The notes under the pieces are model-generated. The model did no database searches, had not been told where the DNA came from, and saw only the letters and a list, made by a program, of their open reading frames with translations. Shown here piece by piece: positions 36,901 to 43,653 of a DNA stretch of 64,000 nucleotides. The stretch is from DASRHT01 sp035293765 (lineage in GTDB: Bacteria > Chloroflexota > Ktedonobacteria > Ktedonobacterales > Ktedonobacteraceae), in contig DATGMF010000026.1 of assembly GCA_035293765.1 (NCBI GenBank), forward strand, positions 1 through 64,000. Direction: 5' to 3'. A program made the position numbers and the translations under genes. Within the stretch, counting starts at the first letter, position 1; each line of letters begins with the position of its first letter.

Positions 36901-38210
36901 ACCAGATCCTGCAAAAAGTTGCTGTTACATTAATGCGGCTCCAAAGGTGGGAGTTCGCTCCGCAGGTTATCAACTTCATTGATGGTAATAAACAAAATTC
37001 CCGCACGCTACGAGAGCTTACCGGGGCATTAGTCGCAGCTCAACAGTGGGAACAAGCCCAAACATTTATCGGTACTATTGAAGAAAACGGAAAACGCGCC
37101 GAAGTGTTATGCGAGTTGGGTATTGCATTGGTTCAGGCGCAACAGCATGAGCTTGCCCAGGAAATATGGCAGCAAATCGAAAGCGTCATCGCATCCATTG
37201 AAGTGAGTAAGCAGCGAGCACAAGCTTTACGAGAAATCGGGAAAGCTCTTGCGCAGGCTCAACAGTGGGAACAAGCAGAAAAAATCATCGCCTCCATTGG
37301 TGATTATTGGCAACAAGTCCAAAGTCTCATTGCACTGGGCGAAGCGTATGCCCAGGATCATCAGCTAGTGAACGCTCAAACAACATGGGGAAAAGTAGAA
37401 GAACTGCTTCAGCTCATCACGCCGGAAAGAGAACGCGCGCAGGGGATGATAGCGTTAGGCAATGCTTATGCTAAAGCGCAACAGAGGGAACATGCACAAG
37501 AGAAATGGGAGAAAGCCGAACACATTATCGCGTCCATCAAAGGCATCAAGTTACGAACCCAGGCTTTACTGACTCTGGCCGAAGCACTCGCGCAGGCCCA
37601 ACAATGGGAGCAAGTAAATGAGGTAATTAAAAAAATTAGTATAGGCGACCAACGAGCACAAGCTTTACGCAGGTTTGCAGAAGCGCTAGCCCAGTCTCAG
37701 CGGTGGGAGCAAGCAAGGAAGGTGATCGCATCTATTAAGGACGATGGATGGAAAGCACGAGCTTTGAGCACTCTAGGAAGCGAATATGCACTGATTCAAC
37801 AATGGGATGAAGCCCATACGCAATGGCACCAGGCTGAAACCATTATTAGTAAAATGCATGATGAGCGAGGAAAGGTAGAAGCACTCTGTACGCTGGGCAA
37901 CGCATTTGTCCAGGCAAAACAATGGAAGCAAGCCCAGGAAAAATGGGACGAGGCCCAGAAGATTATTGATGCGATGAAAAAGACGGAAGCAAGATCATGG
38001 GCTATTAGATCACTGGGGCACTATCTCTATATCTCACATCAATATGAACAATTATTGCATTTAATTCAACAATCATGGTTATATGTTCAGACCAGAGAAG
38101 ATGCTATAATTCTCTTTCCCCTGGTTTCCGGGATTATTTCTTTACAGCCTTTTATTGGTACGGACCTTTACGAGATATTTAATTGGGTAGATCGTATCCT
38201 GAAGGAGTGA
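30987..38210 (+). CDS. Caspase-like protease - STAND ATPase - TPR giant protein
   Basis: 2407 residues. Residues 1-190: caspase/metacaspase (C14) domain with catalytic His80 in LHFSGHG and Cys129 in LDCCYSG. About 285-460: STAND/NACHT-type P-loop ATPase, Walker A GLAGLGKSS (315-323), Walker B VIFIDGLD (401-408), and an Arg sensor-like GTRPDD. About 540-720: winged-helix-like linker (LATREPLEIRHIQQII). From 815 to 2371: about 43 helix-pair repeats of 33 or 40 residues built on ...ALAQAQQWEQA..., forming a TPR-like superhelix. A short tail follows. The domain order suggests that ligand binding by the repeats triggers ATP-dependent oligomerisation and protease activation, as in other STAND sensors. 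A G9 tract codes for residues 140-143. Confidence 0.85.
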   Translation: MSQQRHAFLIGANGPQLLMPLKYAEKDAERLSTVLRDGPCAFARVQCSVGHDRNATLNDLRNFARQCEYGDLFVLHFSGHGYVDDGCLYLILQHTDLDALDTTAIDIQSIKNIMRKCAASYKVLILDCCYSGRAITGIFKGGGLLAETFQGSASVILTACPATEKARELDTLDGGAGFLSWMLINACGAHFREVSPDEHSLSLNDIWEHKAKFLEEANQTLQEGPFIPEPQLEMEIQGVAREIWFTETKRSAIESNRVDTSLYDREEYLRALITDHSHIIRDKLSSFVGRHQELTDLHHLIAEVQQTGGYVTIQGLAGLGKSSIIAKLVEEYGPENVAHHFIPLNAGRDYQVVLLLSIMAQLLLKHNLHDIYIKASHARPVLNVSFAKLLADLTAKGIQEVIFIDGLDQLQDENIALKRDLSFLPTDPPKGIVFVLGTRPDDTLEPLDLLKPNHLYPLLNLNRSDFDLLLQHRHVRLDEKQASQIYQKISDTYTLDLAAKEIAEQGSTDVEVTKIINRVANNPGNLFSLAISRLRKPNDEWSDVLKPVLGVLLATREPLEIRHIQQIIHVGIDRLADSIKRLRGFVIEDAQIRYSLYHLKFRDYLTGKDAHLFSSDDILEYHAKIARWCEQSDLAIIWQPTRNIAEQKRRNYARQHYITHLYHAQEWERLFDVLDRGEFGQAKMRSSDPNTYSYAQDLDLGRQAVKAWCNGDEIRTSEEEIRQLPRLWRYTLLRCSLTSRSSLYPVAAYRLLLLLNRKQEALGLAELRTDPFARARALLGIAQQMAEQPDENAESRKLLATIGDIAGEIESSHDQSLILHELGTLFIRTQQWEQAKKVAFAIKQTYQRVQTLRVFGDALAKAQNDELARTFWVQAIQLIPSLKGNEQKALAYYELATTLTHHQQHDLAQMAWQKTMQATISIADINQRIPAYDKLVKGLIQTQQCLSYSALLVTAKETIEIAPKSPQKDQMLQTLSKAFIQAHLWEHAQAVITSISKNDQKEKAMIGLSRALIRAQQWEIARSTITSLEKSLQKILILCELGEALAQEQRDQQALAAWSQAEDIAGALMENELGIQLLYTLGASLAQAQQREQAQAVWGRLEKMVASLEHGEQRESALKRLGQAWASVGQWERAKASIGLIINEQQQIQARCELAKALSQAQQWACVDITIRSIEDGQQQAQAWHNAASTAIQAQQWSQAHIFINSIEFKPQRILALNELWLALTQHQEYQQAQDVLEQIKKAIASLRKKSKQKDEIRYEMGKALVLAQQWDFAERTIKAIKSTPHRLQALVGLWEALIQAQQDECAQAMWTQIEETVTSLPTDEQQTLQILCRLSEVCAQKGKWEQALKVIQAIKDSETRAQASLKLVASLVQTHCWDMAGTILASIDPPKAKAQGLVMLGSALFQAQESKRAYAVWNQARQVIMSLPTSEQKDEGMLALGKAQMQAQQWKRAKAIIVSIEDKQQRILAWFELGNALIQAQQWEHARTIILSIENEQQRAQAWQELAKALARAQQWERACAVIKYIKHKAQRDQASQRCLEALIETQQWKRALLVIKAMPSDEKQAQVLLRLGDALLLAQQWEQALSTITALQNNMMQSQALFRLGRALTQVQQWKRAQAVINLIKDNELKVHSLSILWQALVHNDQIQRAQLVWTEAEQLIASIEDRQQRLQALYKFGKAAALAQQWEKAQNVLGSIVNSEEQIQIFCKLGSAYVKARYEKQAQSIWLKAERMIDALVDNDKQLQALCVFGSMLTQLQQSERAQAIWVKAEQLINTLDTPGKQIQSLCLLGRDLACSQQDQQAEAVWLKAERIPRTLDTSRDQARALYELGEALIRVDQHERAKTTLLQAEQATYAIEEDKQQIGILLKLGEAFTRIHQAERASLLWEKAKQLIDPLEKAEQRNHLRRNFVKILIQTQQWEYAQETIYAIEDNKLRTQALLQLIETLIEKRQWETVTTITNSMKESEWCNQILQKVAVTLMRLQRWEFAPQVINFIDGNKQNSRTLRELTGALVAAQQWEQAQTFIGTIEENGKRAEVLCELGIALVQAQQHELAQEIWQQIESVIASIEVSKQRAQALREIGKALAQAQQWEQAEKIIASIGDYWQQVQSLIALGEAYAQDHQLVNAQTTWGKVEELLQLITPERERAQGMIALGNAYAKAQQREHAQEKWEKAEHIIASIKGIKLRTQALLTLAEALAQAQQWEQVNEVIKKISIGDQRAQALRRFAEALAQSQRWEQARKVIASIKDDGWKARALSTLGSEYALIQQWDEAHTQWHQAETIISKMHDERGKVEALCTLGNAFVQAKQWKQAQEKWDEAQKIIDAMKKTEARSWAIRSLGHYLYISHQYEQLLHLIQQSWLYVQTREDAIILFPLVSGIISLQPFIGTDLYEIFNWVDRILKE
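33429..38099 (+). repeat. About 43 tandem coding repeats (TPR-like, two unit lengths)
   Basis: Within the giant protein, units begin roughly QQRAQALxxLGxALxQAQ. Units of 33 residues (24 by hand count) usually carry QQW at positions 18-20. Units of 40 residues (about 19) usually lack that Trp, with a later Trp in QAxAxWxxAE, and seven extra residues before the next unit. Five long units run consecutively (about repeats 26-30). DNA repeats are diverged, so the array is old, but short near-identical stretches could still recombine. Confidence 0.8.
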
Positions 38211-38327
38211 TTCTTGCTGCAAAAACCACAGCAAGCCCGGCCCCTACACAAGTTGCAGCCTCATGTTCCTCCCTGATACAATACAACCAGATCGACTTTC
38301 GAACGGTTGTTACAGGCTGGTGCATTG

Positions 38328-38421
38328 CAGTATCCCCAAGCGGGTCGAGGGAGCCATCAACTCGCACCGCCTCTTTGAGGGGAGTATGGCATCACACCCG
38401 AAGATGTCAAGTAGAAATACA
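38328..38421 (+). repeat. 94-bp dispersed element, copy 1
   Basis: It is about 80 percent alike by eye to 61773-61866, with nearly equal length. Both copies begin CAGTATCC-CAAGCGG and end with GATGTCAAGT-GAAAT/T-CA. A central small hairpin is kept with different bases (CCTC/GAGG here, CCC/GGG in the other). It lies downstream of the giant protein gene and upstream of a histidine phosphatase gene. Confidence 0.65.
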
Positions 38422-38556
38422 GTAAGAAGGTTGCTCGGCGAGATATATGCTCCGCTACAAGTGTTATGGATTTACCTTGCAGTAAGCGGGCGTTTTCTAC
38501 GCTGGCGATTGCACCTATGGTTACTACATGGTATGGTGGAAAGTACACAAACTCGT

Positions 38557-39240
38557 ATGAAAAGAACGATGCTCATTATTCGGCATGGGCAAACCACATG
38601 GAATGTTGAACACCGTCTGCCGGGGCAGCTTCCCGGCGTTACTTTATCTGATACGGGACGTCAACAGGTCGCTCGTCTGGCTGAAGCTCTCTCCGTATTG
38701 CCTATCAGTGCTATCATCAGCAGCCCATTAGAGCGGGCTATGCAAACGGCTGAAATTATCGCGGATGGGAGGAATTTGCCCATTGAGCAGGAACCGGGGC
38801 TGATGGACACGGATGTGGGCCGCTGGGCGGGCCAGGTCATGGAGGAACTCTCCAAAAGCGATCCGGCCTGGAAAGAATATGTCAGAGATCCCACAGTTGC
38901 TCCCGAGGGGATCGAGACATTTCCCCAGGTCCAGCAGCGCGTCGTGGCGGCAATCGAGCGCTGGTTGGCGAAAGATGATATTGGCTCGTATCCTGTATTT
39001 GTAGCTCATGCCGATGTGGTGAAGCTGTTGCTGGCCCATTACACCGGTTTAGCAGCCGGGCGAGCGGGAACGCTGATGATAGATAATGCCTCTGTGAGCT
39101 TGGTTGAAATGGAAAAAGAGCAACATCCGCGTGTCGTTTCAATCGGGTGGAGCCCTCATCCCGGGTGGTTGAAGCCGCCCCAGCTCGCAGCGCCGAAAAA
39201 TGCTGATATCACACAAGAAGTCGGTGAGCAGAAAACGTAA
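38557..39240 (+). CDS. Histidine phosphatase family protein
   Basis: 227 residues from ATG 38557 (MKRTMLIIRHGQTTW); the open frame extends far upstream, and starts at 38533 or 38569 are alternatives. It has the phosphoglycerate-mutase-like motif LIIRHGQTTW with catalytic RHG, then SSPLERAMQTAE, and the second catalytic His in FVAHADVVKLL. It forms a phosphohistidine intermediate and could act on sugar phosphates, nucleotides or proteins. The C-terminal tail is extra. It precedes an ATPase gene by 45 bases. Confidence 0.82.
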   Translation: MKRTMLIIRHGQTTWNVEHRLPGQLPGVTLSDTGRQQVARLAEALSVLPISAIISSPLERAMQTAEIIADGRNLPIEQEPGLMDTDVGRWAGQVMEELSKSDPAWKEYVRDPTVAPEGIETFPQVQQRVVAAIERWLAKDDIGSYPVFVAHADVVKLLLAHYTGLAAGRAGTLMIDNASVSLVEMEKEQHPRVVSIGWSPHPGWLKPPQLAAPKNADITQEVGEQKT

Positions 39241-39285
39241 GTTTATCAGTGGTATGTTTGATCGCACCTGGAAAGGGAGCAGAGC

Positions 39286-40128
39286 ATGTTTGATCCGCGA
39301 GATCCCTATGAGCGCTACTACTGGCACTATGAATCTCGACGTCCGCTTTCAATAGCGCAAATTATCGCGTTAGGCAGTGTCGATGCGGAGACTGCTGCTC
39401 TGGTCTGGCTATTGCTTGAACAGGGAGCCTCCCTCACCGTGGCAGGACCCACCGATCCCCAGCCAGGCGTGGGGAAGACCACAACCCTCAATGCCTTGCT
39501 CCAGTTTTTGCCGGAGGGGACGGCGCTGGCGTATATGTCCGGTATGTACGAAAATTTCGCCTTTACGCGCCTGCCAGATGTCGATCCGGCGACGACCTAT
39601 GCGTTATGTAATGAAGTGAGCGACCATCTGCCGATTTATATGTGGGGACGCATAGCCCGGCGCTACCTCACGTTGCCTGCCCAGGGCTATCATATCGCCA
39701 CAAGCGTGCATGCCGATACCATTGATGATGTTATGTATATGTACCAGCATGATTTACGTCTAAAAGCGGAAGATATCCGCCGTCTGGGGCTGGTAGTAAA
39801 TATTGGCCTGGCGGGTCGTATCTATCCACCGAAACGGCGCTGGTTTACCACGCATTTTATCCAGCCGGACGCAACTCCCGGGCGTCCTGATGAAATAATG
39901 CCTGTTCCGCTCTCACTCTGGAATAACTTCGACGACACTTTTGAGCATGCAGATCAGCCCATCCTGGCCGACCTGGCAACCTGGACCGGTATGACATGCC
40001 AGGATTTTACCGCCGCCCTCGAACTGCGCTGCGATTGTTTAAATGACCTCTCGCAATCGTCAGGGGCCGACTTGCAGGAAATGTATGACGCTATCAACGA
40101 CCTGCGCAATCGTTCAAAGAGACCATGA
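39286..40128 (+). CDS. Secretion-type (T2SSE/PilT-like) ATPase, orphan
   Basis: 280 residues. A short N-terminal region is followed by a RecA-like core with P-loop GVGKTTTLNALL (61-72), the Walker-A surrounding PTDPQPGVGKTT carrying three extra residues. An IATSVHADTIDDVMYMYQ segment resembles the His-box of type II/IV secretion ATPases ('THA...AI.R'). The aspartate-box is weak, and the N-terminal docking domain of full GspE/PilB proteins is absent. It might be a small regulatory or degenerate hexameric ATPase. No pilus or secretion gene is adjacent. Confidence 0.68.
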   Translation: MFDPRDPYERYYWHYESRRPLSIAQIIALGSVDAETAALVWLLLEQGASLTVAGPTDPQPGVGKTTTLNALLQFLPEGTALAYMSGMYENFAFTRLPDVDPATTYALCNEVSDHLPIYMWGRIARRYLTLPAQGYHIATSVHADTIDDVMYMYQHDLRLKAEDIRRLGLVVNIGLAGRIYPPKRRWFTTHFIQPDATPGRPDEIMPVPLSLWNNFDDTFEHADQPILADLATWTGMTCQDFTAALELRCDCLNDLSQSSGADLQEMYDAINDLRNRSKRP

Positions 40129-40191
40129 GGAAATAGAAACGTTTCTCAGGATTGTTGTTGATCTATGGAGAACATGAAAGGAGGAAGCGAG

Positions 40192-40257
40192 ATGACTGAG
40201 CGTAAGCTGTTTGCTGGCGAAGGGCGCTGGCCTCGCATCTGTAATGAATGTTGCTAG
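40192..40257 (+). CDS. Short peptide, 21 residues, strong RBS
   Basis: ATG 40192 follows GAAAGGAGGAAGCGAG, one of the strongest ribosome binding sites in the window. It encodes 21 residues (starting MTERKLFAGEGRW, ending ICNECC). The stop is 28 bases before the glycosyltransferase start. The C-terminal CNECC could be half of a zinc-binding site or a leader-peptide sensor. It may set the translation level of the next gene. Confidence 0.4.
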   Translation: MTERKLFAGEGRWPRICNECC

Positions 40258-40285
40258 ACAATTGAAGAAGAGGAGTAGCTTCGAC

Positions 40286-41506
40286 ATGTCGTATTCTGTC
40301 GCCATGCTCAGCATCCACACGTCGCCGCTGGACACGCCAGGACGAACAAAAGATGCTGGCGGTATGAATGTCTATATGCGTCAGCTAGCGCAAGAACTGG
40401 CCCAAAACGCCATTAATGTTGATATCTTTACCCGCTGGACCGACGAACGTACCCCGCAAATTGTGCCGCTGAATTGCCGCGTACGGGTAATCCATATAAA
40501 GGCTGGACCCAGGTCGCCTGTTCACAAAAATGACCTCCATCACTATACCTCTGTGTTCGCGCGTAATATCGAAGAATTTAGACGTAGCGAGGGGAGAAGC
40601 TATGATATTATTCATAGCCATTACTGGTTATCTGGCGTCGCCGCGATGCAACTTGCCTGCGCCTGGGATGTGCCGCATGTGACTATGTTCCATACGTTAG
40701 GCCGTCTCAAGCAGGAGGCCAATCCGCATGAGCCGGAGCCTGCGTTGCGATTAGAGATGGAGCAGCGCCTGATTCAGCATACTGATCGTATTATCGCTGC
40801 CACTGCCGATGAGCGGGTACAGATGATCCGCCTCTGTGGAGCCAGCCCCAGCCAGGTAGAAGTGATTCCCTGCGGTGTGGACCTCAAACTATTTGTGCCA
40901 CATGATCGGCGGCAGGCTCGCGAATATCTTGGGGTGAAGCCGGAGCGAGCCGTCCTTTTGTTCGCCGGTCGATTAGATCCATTTAAAGGGCCAGATGTGC
41001 TCTTGCGTGCCGCAGCCATGATGAAGGAAGATGCACAGATAGTCATCGTCGGAGGCAAGCTCACAGGCGATAAAGAACTCCAGCAGCTCCAGGCGTTAGC
41101 GAAAGCGTTGAAGATCAGTGCTCGCGTCAAGTTTCTGGGAGCCAGGCCACAAGAAGAATTGCCAATCATCTATAGCGCCGCTGATGTCATGGTGATGCCT
41201 TCCTATCATGAAAGCTTCGGCCTGGCAGCGGTGGAGGCGCTGGCCTGTGGCACGCCGGTCGTGGCTACGCGCGCGGGCGGCCTGACCACGATAGTGCGAC
41301 AGGGCGAAACCGGGTTCCTCGTGCCCCGTTGCCCAGGTTTTTTTGCGGAACGTCTTGATCTGCTGCTGAAAAATGCCGCGTTGCGAGCTGATATGAGCGC
41401 AGCCGCTCGCGACTCCGTGCTGCAATATAGCTGGAAGAAAGTTGCGAGCCAGATGTCTCGCGTTTACGATTCCCTGATCAGAGAGACGAAGTGCCTAGTC
41501 GTCTAG
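40286..41506 (+). CDS. GT4 glycosyltransferase, MshA-like
   Basis: 406 residues from ATG 40286 with AGAGGAGT upstream; the open frame extends to 40211. It has an N-terminal GT-B half with SPLDTPGRTKDAGGMNVYMR, typical of MshA/sucrose-synthase-like GT4 enzymes. The C-terminal half has the E-x7-E motif in PSYHESFGLAAVEALACGTPV. MshA transfers GlcNAc from UDP-GlcNAc to inositol phosphate in mycothiol synthesis. The other mycothiol genes are not in this window. A sugar-phosphate or glycolipid glycosyltransferase is an equally plausible alternative. Confidence 0.83.
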   Translation: MSYSVAMLSIHTSPLDTPGRTKDAGGMNVYMRQLAQELAQNAINVDIFTRWTDERTPQIVPLNCRVRVIHIKAGPRSPVHKNDLHHYTSVFARNIEEFRRSEGRSYDIIHSHYWLSGVAAMQLACAWDVPHVTMFHTLGRLKQEANPHEPEPALRLEMEQRLIQHTDRIIAATADERVQMIRLCGASPSQVEVIPCGVDLKLFVPHDRRQAREYLGVKPERAVLLFAGRLDPFKGPDVLLRAAAMMKEDAQIVIVGGKLTGDKELQQLQALAKALKISARVKFLGARPQEELPIIYSAADVMVMPSYHESFGLAAVEALACGTPVVATRAGGLTTIVRQGETGFLVPRCPGFFAERLDLLLKNAALRADMSAAARDSVLQYSWKKVASQMSRVYDSLIRETKCLVV

Positions 41507-41529
41507 TGGGAGATAAGAGAATATGCAAC

Positions 41530-41562
41530 GAGGGCTGGATAATCACGGCTATCCAGTCCTCG
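41530..41562 (+). terminator. Terminator after glycosyltransferase gene
   Basis: A 13-bp stem with one G-T pair (CGAGGGCTGGATA with TATCCAGTCCTCG) and an eight-base loop, followed by TGTGTCTCTTGTT. Confidence 0.65.
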
Positions 41563-41791
41563 TGTGTCTCTTGTTATTCACAACTCCCGTGTTTTACGTC
41601 AACCGAGTCCTATTTTCCACATAGGCTAGTATTTGTTGCTGAAAAGCAATCATTCCCCTGTTCACCTCCGCCAACCCTATAGCATAGCCTGCCATCTAGA
41701 TTCCGCATCACTTCTACCACGAGTTGCGGTTAAGATAAAGGGATGTGACTAGATGTTCAGGGGCTCGGTATGCCCGCTTCCACGGGCGCTC

Positions 41792-41848
41792 CTAGTCAAT
41801 TTGAAATACCATCCCCATCAAACGAATTGGTTTCTTCATGAGCTTCAT
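41792..41848 (-). CDS. 18-residue peptide with structured leader
   Basis: On the minus strand ATG 41848 follows AAAGGAGG at ideal spacing and encodes MKLMKKPIRLMGMVFQID. Its own consensus promoter lies 100 bases upstream, and the leader forms three hairpins, the last partly covering the ribosome binding site. The peptide is short, basic and hydrophobic, like a signalling, toxin or leader peptide. Nothing follows in the same frame. Coding potential is suggested by the site and promoter, not by homology. Confidence 0.45.
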   Translation of the reverse strand: MKLMKKPIRLMGMVFQID

Positions 41849-41946
41849 AAGGCCTCCTTTCAGGATTACCTCAATGCAAGGCCTTTCGCCAAGTGCCAGG
41901 GTTTCTTTGCTTCCCTGGTGGGTGTTCCCTGTATCAGGAACACTCA
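41849..41946 (-). promoter_or_regulatory. Structured leader RNA of the 18-residue peptide
   Basis: Read on the minus strand, three perfect stems occur. They are GTGTTCC/GGAACAC (41923-41944), CCAGGG/CCCTGG (41897-41919) and AAGGCC/GGCCTT (41849-41885). The last stem ends at the base before the ATG and includes the end of the AAAGGAGG, so it could hide the translation start. No known riboswitch class was recognised. Confidence 0.4.
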
Positions 41947-41947
41947 T

Positions 41948-41976
41948 ACTATATCATAACGGGTTACGGATGTCAA
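41948..41976 (-). promoter_or_regulatory. Consensus sigma70 promoter
   Basis: On the minus strand TTGACA (41976-41971) and TATAGT (41953-41948) with exactly 17 bases between. It drives the leader and short peptide described at 41792-41946. Confidence 0.7.
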
Positions 41977-42182
41977 GGCTATTTTTTACTTCAGAATGTA
42001 AAGCATGGGTATTTCTATAGAAGGTGATGTATATATGGAATGATCACTCATCTATTGCTGCGCTACTTATGGTTAGTATAAGAATAAAGTGGCGTGTGAG
42101 CATTCAGGAGGGAATGTTGGTGGCGCCGCATGAGTGAGAGGAATTTTGCTGCATAGCTGCTGTGCGGTGCGCTAGAAACGTT

Positions 42183-42213
42183 AGCAGCCTGGTAAGATAC
42201 TTACCAGGCTGCT
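42183..42213. terminator. 14-bp perfect stem-loop
   Basis: AGCAGCCTGGTAAG pairs with CTTACCAGGCTGCT around a three-base loop. There is no T-run. It is terminator-like and usable in either direction. It lies in the 1.1-kb region that otherwise holds only the short peptide gene and a doubtful frame. Confidence 0.55.
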
Positions 42214-42243
42214 GATAATCGATGGAAGTTACTGTGCTACTCA

Positions 42244-42597
42244 CTATTCGGGTATATCTTGCGATGTTCGTGGGCGGCCCCTATCGGAGTAGACGCTACC
42301 TGGCGGTGTTGCCTCTTCGCTCTCGATGGGAACTGCGCCGGTATCCGTATCATGCCAGGGAGTCCTGTCAGGGGTTGTACCGGCGAGGCGCTCGTTGGTT
42401 GTGCCGGTGATATCGCTATCCATCATAGGACGGCTCGCCGCTTCCTTACTCTTTGCGAGAAAATCAATAAATAAAGCACTATCATATATTTCTAAGAGAA
42501 AACTTATCTTATGGATTTCAACATTTTTGCTGCTCTTCTCCTTTCGACTATAGATCAGGTAATATGGGTAAATAGTAAAGAGGAGTGCTGATGGCAC
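42244..42597 (-). CDS. Doubtful hypothetical protein
   Basis: A 117-codon frame from GTG 42597 (AAAGGAG about a dozen bases upstream), or 59 residues from ATG 42423. The C-terminal half is hydrophilic and Thr/Asp/Pro-rich (SDITGTTNERLAGTTPDRTP). That reads like a disordered protein rather than a random frame. The N-terminal half has a Phe/Leu-rich character without clear pattern. No family. It may be a real small acidic protein or a chance frame. Confidence 0.3.
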   Translation of the reverse strand: MPSALLFTIYPYYLIYSRKEKSSKNVEIHKISFLLEIYDSALFIDFLAKSKEAASRPMMDSDITGTTNERLAGTTPDRTPWHDTDTGAVPIESEEATPPGSVYSDRGRPRTSQDIPE

Positions 42598-42629
42598 ATA
42601 CCAGCACTCCTTTTGGCTTAGATGATAGT

Positions 42630-43238
42630 TTACGAGTTAAATTTGAACGATTGGAGCATGGGCATAAAGTAGGTCGTCGAAACCTGATCAAATGACGTTT
42701 TCTGAGCTGTATAGATGATCAAGTAGCCCTTTGTATTGGGTGAGTTGTTCGGGCGATTAGTTGCAAGGGCGACGATCTCCAGCCCGGTATCTGAGCCTTT
42801 ATCACTAATGGCGAACTGACTCCAGGTCTGGCCGCCTACTGTGATCGTTGCGGGCATATTGACAACCTCTGCATCCTTCATATTTGCTTTCAGGCTGGAA
42901 AGATTATCGTTAGCCAGTTTATCTAGCGGCGTGGCGTTATTGGGATTGGGGCCTGTGGCAATGGTCATGATATAGGGGCCTGATGGATCAGTAAAGGTAG
43001 TCAGGGGATCGGTGCTCGAATTCTTCCAGTTCGTTGGATACTTGATGGTAAAGTCTTTTCCTGTATACGTTTGTGTCAGAACATTCGGGGTAGGAGTGGG
43101 CGTGGGAGGTTTGGGGGTGGGGGTAGCGGTTGTGCCGGTGGTATCACCTGCGCCGCAACCGGACAACAATACTATTACCAGTAACATGGTAGTGCCGAAT
43201 AAAATGTGCCATTGTGTAAGTTTCTTAGAGAAAATCAC
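42630..43238 (-). CDS. Lipoprotein with PsbP-like domain
   Basis: 202 residues from GTG 43238 (AAAGGAT upstream). It has a lipoprotein signal with lipobox LSGC (Cys 28), then a Thr/Pro-rich spacer (TPTPKPPTPTPTP). A single domain follows beginning TYTGKDFTIKYPTNW, whose strand pattern resembles PsbP/Mog1-type proteins ('F.i.YP.nW'), with GQTWSQFAISD later. It is anchored outside the membrane. Function unknown. Confidence 0.72.
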   Translation of the reverse strand: MIFSKKLTQWHILFGTTMLLVIVLLSGCGAGDTTGTTATPTPKPPTPTPTPNVLTQTYTGKDFTIKYPTNWKNSSTDPLTTFTDPSGPYIMTIATGPNPNNATPLDKLANDNLSSLKANMKDAEVVNMPATITVGGQTWSQFAISDKGSDTGLEIVALATNRPNNSPNTKGYLIIYTAQKTSFDQVSTTYFMPMLQSFKFNS

Positions 43239-43653
43239 AGTTGAGCGATCCTTTCGTTAAAAGAGTTAGATGAGAATTATTGGCCTAACATCACTGTAAA
43301 GGCCGTCCCATGCATATGCTATAGCTGGGCTTTCGTTAGGATACCGGAACGGTATGGAAGGTGCAAGGCTGAATCTCAAAACCAGGACCATTGGCTGTAA
43401 AAACTGACTGTCTCATGCCGCCCGTGGATATGAGGTGAAAATCAGGTGTCCACCTCACAATATATCCTGTGCTTGCCCTATTTGCAGGATCTTGTCATAA
43501 GCTTTATGCTATAAGGTAGAATATGGAGAGGATATGCATCGTTGTATAGATTCTCCGCACTATTTCGTTCTTATCCATCCATTAGTTGAACGGCCTGAGT
43601 TGCGTGAACAAGGCAAATCAGAGGGTAAGACATAGAGAGGTAATTTTTAGGAT
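43239..43653. other. Intergenic region with possible promoter
   Basis: 415 bases between two divergent lipoprotein genes. A TTGCAG-17-TATGCT pair ends near 43514, followed by a 33-codon frame (43534-43635, GGAGAGGAT before the ATG, product ends GKSEGKT) that stops 18 bases before the cupredoxin gene. Whether this frame is translated is open. The left part should hold the promoter of the PsbP-like lipoprotein gene. Confidence 0.35.

Noticed and set aside
33429..38099. The repeat-rich DNA might be a CRISPR array or satellite.
   Set aside because: The repeats are coding, in frame, diverged at the DNA level, and spaced by amino-acid units rather than by unique spacers.
41849..41946. Assignment of the structured leader to a known riboswitch class (c-di-GMP, ZTP, THF, fluoride).
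   Set aside because: The conserved cores of these classes are not visible, so it is left as an unassigned structured leader.
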